The position numbers and the translations under genes were made by a program. DNA of 64,000 nt, taken from assembly GCA_944470555.2 (NCBI GenBank), contig OX104129.1:63295747-63359746 (forward strand), read 5' to 3'. Shown one piece after another: positions 57,586 to 64,000 of this stretch (within the stretch, counting starts at the first letter, position 1; each line of letters opens with the position of its first letter). This stretch comes from Heterobilharzia americana. Its lineage: Eukaryota; Platyhelminthes; Trematoda; Strigeidida; Schistosomatidae. The notes under the pieces are model-generated. The model saw nothing but the letters and a program-made list of their open reading frames with translations, searched no databases and was not told where the DNA came from.

Positions 57586-58440
57586 CTGATTTCAATTTGG
57601 CATTAATGATAGAATAGCACCAATCACTAGGAGGCCGGTAAGTCCAGGGGATCATTTTGAAATAAGACGAAACATGCTTCGCGTTTTTAAAGACTGTCAG
57701 TCATTATCAATCATTACTGCCAAAATATTAACGATAATTTCGTTCTAAAACGTTTTACGGTTAACTGATTCCAATATCTTTCATATTTCAATAAAGTTGC
57801 CAAGTTTACTTGTTAACACGATGGACTTCATTTTCTCTATTCTGGAAAAAATAATTTAAAATTCCCCTAGCTGACTGAAATATTTGTCAATGGTTAGCTA
57901 ATATTAAGGTGAGATTGGGGGAGGGGGGTGGCTGGAGAAGTGAGTCAGTAACAAGTTCTACTCAAAACTTAATGTTTCACTGAACTATTAGCCAACACTA
58001 CCACTGAAAGTCGTCAGTTAACAAAATATTATTATTATGTTTATTATCATTATCAGAGTATTAATAATTTTCAGTTAACTGTATTTACTGCTGTGCAATT
58101 TTAACAAAATGTAAAAAGTTTCCGTCTTGCAAATTGACGTAATCTATTAAAAGGCAAGAATAGAATTAGAGCGTTATGCTAGACGAGAAAATGAAGAAAT
58201 TCCTTCATCTGCTTTACCGGTTTTCTTTTAAGCTTATCATAGTGAATGCAAAGATCCTTTACGCTAGAGCTTAATTCTATGTTGGATTAAACTAAACTGA
58301 CAGAGAATTTCCTACAAGTTATGGAGTAGAGATTATTTAAGATGTCCTAGACAGAAATAATCTGATTCATTGTGTATTGAATATAATTACACCCTTCTAT
58401 GTCAAAGATAACTTTGAATACTGGTCAGTAATATGAGTTA
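57586..58440. other. Unassigned intergenic sequence
   Basis: 57600-57700 has faint SINE family A traces ('aataagacgaaacatgcttc'). A G-rich run lies at 57915-57928. No gene recognised. Confidence 0.4.
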
Positions 58441-58444
58441 TTCA

Positions 58445-58720
58445 ATTTTGGAGGCTTGTGGGAGTTTATTCATTCCAAGTTTGTATTCGTCATGGACTGG
58501 TATCATGTGGAGAACTATTGAAAACATGCAATTACTGGATAGCTGTTTTGTCTAAGTATGCGATTGAGCAGTGGCACTAAAGACTCCACCAAGGACCGAA
58601 TCCAGAACTTTCCAGGCTAGTGGCGAACAAATTAACTAGTTAGTCAATGTACGGTCAACCAGTTGGAAGTGAAGCGAATACCAACTTCAAATCTCGACTA
58701 GATATTATTTCTGATTTATT
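58445..58720 (-). mobile_element. SINE family A, decayed
   Basis: Minus-strand body and hammerhead traces (ACAAAACAGCUAUCCAGUA) plus a degenerate head. The CUGANGA core is lost. Confidence 0.6.
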
Positions 58721-58799
58721 AGACTCAGACATGTAACTGACAGAAAGATGTTCACTGAATACCACTGATATCATCAAGACCATAAAATTCTGCTCAGAG

Positions 58800-59700
58800 A
58801 CTACTCACTTCACAATAAAGGAAAACTATACAAGCAAACTAACGGTGTTGCTTTGCGTTCACTTATTTCACCCACAGTAGTTAACCTATTCATGAGTAAA
58901 TTAGAAGAAAGTATCTTCACTCAATTACTAAAGCCAAAAGTTTGACTGAGATATGTTGATGATGCATTCGTAATTCTAAAACATGACTTATACTAGGCAT
59001 TCTTAGATCAGCTGAGCTCTACATCTCCCAGTATCTACTCCAGATCAGAAAAAGAAACGGATAAGGGGGAACTACCTTTCCTTGTCAAGCGGGAAGAAAA
59101 TCGACATTTAAGTATAACCATTTTCGGGAAGCCAACACATTCGGACAAATATTTACACTTCAACTCATCACATCCAATTGGGGCAAAAGATTCTACTGTA
59201 TCGAGGCGTTTAAAGACAGTCCACATTCTAATAATGGATGGCAATGAAAGAGTTAAGGAATTAAAATATGTGAACAAGGCACTTAAGCTGAATAATTATC
59301 CAGAAGGATTCATTCGCGAAATAGAAAGTGACATTAAATTAGATCATAGAAGTACTCGTAAATAATGGGGCTCAACAGTACTCATCCCTCACACATCACA
59401 CACGCACACACACACACATATATATCGGATGGAATTAGGAGAGTGTTCAACAAATCCAATATCATCAGAGTATTCTACAGGACATCAAACACATTGAAGA
59501 ACACCTCAGTTCATTGAAGGACAAGATCCGTCTAGATTCACAATCTAATTATGTTTATAAAATAAAATGATCAGCATGCGATGCAACAAATGCATAAGAC
59601 AAACATTCCGTGAAATCAAAATTAGAAAACCTGAACACTGAAGAGCTTGCAGTTCAATCAAATAAACTGAAAACATGTCAGCCACAGCTCTGAGTACACT
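58800..59700 (+). pseudogene. PLE of a third subfamily: RT and GIY-YIG remnants
   Basis: GKLYKQTNGVALRSLISPTV and VNLFMSKLEE, stop, LRYVDDAFVILKHDL (catalytic DD at about 58955), LPFLVKREENRHLSITIFGK and PTHSDKYLHFNSSHPIGAKD, then RRLKTVHILIMD and NNYPEGFIREIE. The RT is one frame with only two internal stops (about 58943 and 58994), better kept than the other PLEs here. Near 59540 NYVYKIK-x-SACDA is the start of a decayed GIY-YIG domain. The YVDD, PTHSDKYL and YP-x-GFI motifs are closer to the general PLE consensus than to the two local subfamilies. Confidence 0.85.
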
Positions 59701-60149
59701 TTATAATTTCAGGTGACAAGGTTGACTAATTAACAATATCAAAATTATTCAGAGAGGCTTTTGCAAACTATAAAGAACGTCTGTTGCGTAGCAGAATTTC
59801 TTCATATAAAGTGGAATCATAATTGTGTAAATAGGGAGGAATGAGGGAGGCAGTGAAACGTGGTTTGATCTGGTCTCAACCCACCTCCATATATTGACAT
59901 AACCAACACACACACGCACACACACACTACATGTGGACATCATTTTATATTGTGCAATTCTGACGACATGGAATCATTCATGGAGGAGGATACTTGTCAA
60001 GTGTTATCATATATAAGCTTGGGTGGTATTGTAAATTCCAGTTTTCGATAACTTTCATAAAGCTGTTAGAAGCATTGAATAGTGAAACGTCAATTGAAAC
60101 ATGCTTATTTTGTTTTACATTCTCATCTGGAAAATGAATATTTCAAGTT
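59701..60149. other. Unassigned sequence with (CA)n
   Basis: (CA)n near 59909-59927. Another CA/TA tract is at 59398-59425 inside the PLE remnant. No gene recognised. Confidence 0.4.
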
Positions 60150-60500
60150 GTAATTCATCGTAGACTGAAGTCAGTTGGAGGAACAAATGGAACGTAGGAG
60201 CACTGGACAGCTGTTTCGTCCCAGTATGGGACTCCCCAGCATTGCGCACCCACAACCTCGCCAGAGATTGAACCCGCGACCAGCACGTTACCATTGAGCC
60301 ACTGGTTCAGAATCCAGTGGTCCATTTTTCCAACTTCTGTTAGCTGACGATATAGCGCAACCATCACTCAATATCATCGTTGAGTAACTGTCCTCATGAC
60401 CATCAAGCTTTGCCCCCACCGGTCACGATTTTTCATTGGGACTTCGGGAATACCTCTCGAAGCTAGTCACCAATTAGCACCAGTTCAATTGTATTTTCAG
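60150..60500 (-). mobile_element. SINE family A, best preserved copy
   Basis: Minus strand in order: 5' region, 'gttggaaaaatggaccactg', box A-like 'gtggctcaatggtaacgtgc', box B-like 'cgggttcaatctctg', hammerhead at 60200-60245, body 'cctccaactgacttcagtct' and 'acgatgaatta'. Serves as the reference for the family here. Confidence 0.82.
60200..60245 (-). ncRNA. Hammerhead ribozyme of SINE family A
   Basis: Helix I GCAAUG/CAGUGC (one mismatch), core CUGGGGA (A6 is G), helix II GUCCC-AUACU-GGGAC perfect, GAAA, helix III AC-AGCU-GU perfect, cleavage-site C. Only A6 departs from the canonical core. Confidence 0.8.
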
Positions 60501-60824
60501 GGAGTTGTGGGGATTTTGAAATATTTCAGTGTCAGTTTACGATGAATAATAACTTGAAATATTTCCAAATCCCACAACTCCCTCAAAATAATGAATATCA
60601 TTTTGACCCAATGATAAAATCTTTTTCAAACCATCAGGTCTCAACTTGGTTTAGATTTTTAGAAACTGTGTTCACTTTTTAAATATACTCCTATCTCAAC
60701 ATGTGTTTTAATCTCATCTGAAAATTTTTGACACAAACAATTAAAGAGGCGTTAAATTTTTTTTACAAATGTCTTCTTAACTAATTATTTATTTTTTAAT
60801 TCAACGTTCAACTTCTCAATGTCA
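60501..60824. other. Unassigned intergenic sequence
   Basis: 60490-60600 contains a short inverted repeat ('ttgaaatatttc'). Otherwise nothing recognised. Confidence 0.35.
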
Positions 60825-61125
60825 ACGCTTGTAATTTCTCGTGGTTGATTGGATCGAACTGATCGAAGTCTATTGGTATATAGGATCATGTACAGATCTT
60901 TCCATATTGCTTGAATGTTGATTGTGATAACTTGTTTGGTTGTAGCTAGCAGAAGAGTCCAGTTTGACGCACGTTTCATCCTACTTGGGACCCGTCAGTT
61001 GGATGTACCTGTTTCTGAGTGTCATGTTGTTCCCACTGAAACTCAAACCTCGTACCCATCACTTCAAACACCAAGGCGTTATCCACTATGCCACAGAGGA
61101 ACGATAGCCACTTCTTGTACAACGG
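60825..61125 (-). mobile_element. Sm-alpha-type SINE, full length
   Basis: Minus strand: 'gtggcatagtggataacgcc' (box A region), 'gaggtttgagtttcagtggg' (box B region), hammerhead, 'ttctgctagctac', and tail 'cgatcagttcgatccaatca'. Complete order for family B. Confidence 0.85.
60960..61004 (-). ncRNA. Hammerhead ribozyme of a Sm-alpha-type SINE
   Basis: CUGACGG core (A9 is G), helix II GUCC/GGAU over CAAGUA, GAAA, helix III AC-GUGC-GU perfect, cleavage-site C present. Helix I AUCCAA is only partly matched. Likely inactive because of A9. Confidence 0.75.
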
Positions 61126-61871
61126 GTAGTAGTTATTACTATTTATTGATATACTTGCTATTCTCCTTTTTTTCATTGGATGGAATTGTTCGACGTCTAT
61201 CTGAAACTCTAAATTCAGTTTTTATACTTCTTGTCACCAATCATCGATGATGATGTGCCATTATAAAGAAACTGGTACTCTACCAGAGATTCAAATGTAC
61301 ATCACTAAGGGTACAAGTCACAGTCAGCTATTTCTACCACTAATAAACATAGTTAAGATTCCCAAATTTACTTATAATTCAAATTGTTTTCATTAAGTTA
61401 GGAGATGCACTTCATTATTTAGCGGTCACATGTGTGACTATTTTTAATCATCACACAGTTTCCAGAAACCTGAAACGCTTAAAAAGGATAAAATAAACGA
61501 ACAGAAAATTTCCTCCTAGACGATTTAGGTTACACAACTTGATAGTGAACTCTCTAACTTCGGTTCTGAGTAATACAGTTTAGAATCGTTGGATGAAATG
61601 ACCTGACATTAGTCGATACTTGAGTAATTCGTATATTCAACGACATAAGCATCCTGGATTCCTCTGCTGGCCACAATCAACCAAATTACCTAAATTAACA
61701 TTCAGGCAATATCTAGGCATCTGCATAGGAACCCATATGCCAATAGAGGTCGAACAATTCAATCCAATGAAAAAACGGAGAATAACAAGTATATCAAGAA
61801 ATAGTAATGCCTTCATGTTTGTTGAAAAGCTGTTAAGAAATACATCTTATTCAATGATTTATCTCCGTCTG
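61126..61871. other. Unassigned intergenic sequence
   Basis: No gene recognised; short open frames are not supported. Confidence 0.35.
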
Positions 61872-62270
61872 TAGGTTTGTGGCGATTTATTAATTTACTT
61901 CCGGTTGCAATTCATCATGGGCTGACATCAGTTGGAGGAACATTGGAAACCTTGAAGCACTGGACATCTGTTTCGTCCCACTAGTATGGGACTTCCCAGC
62001 AGTGCTCACCCATGATCTCTCCATACCAGGGAACGAACCCAGAACATTCAGGTTCAGTGGCCACCACGTTACCATTGAGCTGGCCACTGGGTTGGAATCG
62101 AATGGTCTATATTTCCTATTTCTTTCAGTTCACGATATAGAAAGACCTACATTCAATACCGTCATGGAGTAACCATCCGCATGTTCGACTTGCTGAACTC
62201 CGATGTTCGTGAGACCTCTCATTGGAACTTTGGGAATCACCTCTCGAAGCTAGTCACCAATGAGCGCTGT
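61872..62270 (-). mobile_element. SINE family A, near full length
   Basis: Minus strand with full order of parts: 5' region to 62270, box A-like 'agctcaatggtaacgtggtg', box B-like 'tgggttcgttccctg', hammerhead, and body to 'gatgaattgcaaccgg'. Confidence 0.8.
61954..62007 (-). ncRNA. Hammerhead ribozyme of SINE family A
   Basis: Helix I GAGCACUG/CAGUGCUUC is fully paired. Core CUGGGAA has two changes. Helix II GUCCC/GGGAC is perfect with a larger loop. GAAA, helix III AC-AGAU-GU and the cleavage C are intact. Confidence 0.75.
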
Positions 62271-62271
62271 A

Positions 62272-62455
62272 TGGCTCAATGATAACCTGCTGGCCACGGA
62301 ACCTGAAGGTGGTGGTTTCGACTTTTAGTGGGGTGAGATTATGGTAAAGCATCGCTAAGGAGTCCTATAGTAGTGAGACGAAACAGCTCTCCAGTGTTCT
62401 CAAGTTTCTAATGTTTCTTCAAGTGATATCAATCCATGATAAATTCTAATCAGTT
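62272..62455 (+). mobile_element. SINE family A, plus strand
   Basis: Box A-like 'tcaatgataacctgctggcc', 'ggaacctgaaggtggtggtt', hammerhead (CUAAGGA, GACGAAACAGCUCUCCAGUG) and body to 'gatatcaatccatgataaat'. Immediately follows the opposite-strand copy. Confidence 0.75.
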
Positions 62456-62526
62456 CTCTTTTAGAAAAGTTGTGTTTTTCATATATTTGATGGTGTGTTG
62501 ATGAAATACGTCAGAAATATGTTTTG

Positions 62527-63655
62527 GTAAAGACAGGAGTAAGACCAGGTTGCCGCCGACTACCACCCATGATCTTCCTCATCGTGGTAGACTCAACTCA
62601 ACTCGACTCGACTCGACTGGATCATGCACAAAACCGTGACCAGCGAAAAGATGGGCACACACTAGCTGCACCAGTGAAAAAACCAGGGAAGAAGGTTTGG
62701 ATTTCACCAACGATGATGATTTATGTCTGATATCGTGCAAGCTCGAAGATCTACAGGTCAAAACTAACGAGTCGACAGAAGAGGCGAGCCAGTGAAGGAA
62801 GATGGGACTTCAAGTGAATGTAGAGAAGATGGAGGTAATAAAGATATTCAACCGATCAATAACAACAACAACAACAACAGCACCAACAACAAGCACCAAT
62901 CACCATCAACGGGAGAAATCTGAAGGAAGTTGTCTCTTTCACCTACCCACCCACACACCTACCCACCTACCCACCTATCCACCTATCTACCTAGGCAGCG
63001 TCGTTTCAAATACAGGTGGCAGCACAGACGAGGATGTCAAAACCAGGATTGGAAAGACAACAAGACAGGTCTCCCTTCATCAATCTGAAATCAGTGTGGA
63101 GATCTACCGCACTGCACTCAGCATAAAGTGTGAACAACATCTGGACTCTCAACACCAATATGAGTCAAGTCATTAATGCTATATGGTTGAGAAACTTAGT
63201 GTGTCACGAAAATCACTTCCAACGAACTACAGACATTCATCACATCAACAGCTGTCTACACCCACTCACTCGATACTCAAGATCAGAAGGATCAGATGCA
63301 CAGAATAATAAGAATAAGCAACACGGAACCCTGGTTGGCTGTCTGGCAACCAACCAACCAAGAACTCATCGCCCAATAAATATGAAGATGAAGAAAGTGA
63401 AGATGGTTGAGCATACACTGAGAAAACCATCTGGAGACATCATTTGCCAGGCCAGACCAGTCCGTCGAGTGGAATGCGAAGAGGAAACTACGAGTTGGAC
63501 GTCCGAAGCAAGGGTGACATGGAGATGATGTGAAGAAAAAATGAAAAGTTGTGAGCAGTCGTGGCGTCAGGTTAAAAAGACTTCAGAGAGCAGAGCGCAA
63601 TGGAGGCATGCTACTGAAGCTCTATGTTTTATTAGGAACCCAAGAGAAAAAAGAA
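62527..63655 (+). mobile_element. RTE retrotransposon, 5'-truncated
   Basis: Starts at the RT motif KTGVRPGCRRLPPMIFLIVV, then a repeated 'ctcgactcgact' expansion, a decayed ADD region near 62700, QVNVEKMEVIKI, CCAC-rich expansion at 62940-62990, VTWRW and TEALCFIRNPREK at the end. It shares these expansions with 17406-18591, so both come from one subgroup. Many frame breaks. No clear target duplication found. Confidence 0.85.
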
Positions 63656-64000
63656 ATGATAAATGTTCTAGGTAATACCTGGTACCGATTCATAAAGGCT
63701 TGTCAGCTTGAGACTTTGAATATGATATACTGTGTATTCGATCGATTTTTTCGCACTGTGAGTAAAAATTTCTAACTGTTGAGTAATAAATACTATCGTC
63801 TTGAAGTTGCTAGTGAGATAGTTTACATCCCTAATCATGCACAGTTCAGACTAGCAGTCAAAGACTTCACTAACTGTTGTCATATCTTTTTCTATTCTTC
63901 TTTAACTTCCGACGCATCGAGGTAAGAAGTTGTTTGGCATGTTGTTGCATATAAAAACCATCTCAGTTGCTGAAGCTTTACAACTTTTTGAGTACTATCC
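63656..64000. other. Unassigned flank
   Basis: No recognised feature to the window end. Confidence 0.35.

Overview
The window looks like AT-rich, repeat-dominated genomic DNA of a flatworm, most likely Schistosoma or a close trematode relative. The grounds are tRNA-headed SINEs carrying hammerhead ribozymes (the architecture of the schistosome Sm-alpha family), RTE-clade non-LTR retrotransposons like schistosome SR2/SjR2, many Penelope-like elements (PLEs), and one clear host gene of the Mab-21 family. No bacterial-type operons, CRISPR arrays, rRNA genes or free-standing tRNA genes were seen.

Layout. 1-9975 is a large inverted repeat: arms of about 2.3 kb (1-2304 and 7672-9975, the left one cut by the window edge) around a 5.4 kb spacer. 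The spacer holds a second palindrome made by a PLE (4491-6263). 10-19 kb holds 5'-truncated RTE copies and SINEs, including an RTE inserted inside a Sm-alpha-type SINE (17312-18775). 19.1-22.9 kb holds three PLE pieces, one with a (TG)63 tract. 24-27 kb has a non-LTR 3' fragment and an unrecognised decayed coding-like block between two ~310 bp direct repeats. 27.8-32 kb is largely unassigned. 32-36.4 kb holds a minus-strand RTE and a SINE cluster. 36676-39910 is a full-length RTE with a perfect 13-bp target-site duplication. 43.1-49.5 kb holds a second non-LTR lineage and PLE copies closely matching those at 19-23 kb. 54465-56165 is the one convincing host gene, a single-exon Mab-21-like protein. 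56.6-64 kb returns to SINEs, PLE remnants and an RTE fragment.

How the parts relate. No recognised element is coding-intact, so mobility here is historical. RTE enzymes probably supplied reverse transcriptase for the SINEs (inference). Two SINE families share one design: a tRNA-like pol III promoter followed directly by a type-I hammerhead with a two-base-pair helix III. The PLE tails contain a third, more degenerate hammerhead-like hairpin. The Mab-21 gene is the only expected cellular product. Boundaries of repeats are by-eye estimates, and family names rest on motif recognition, not database search.
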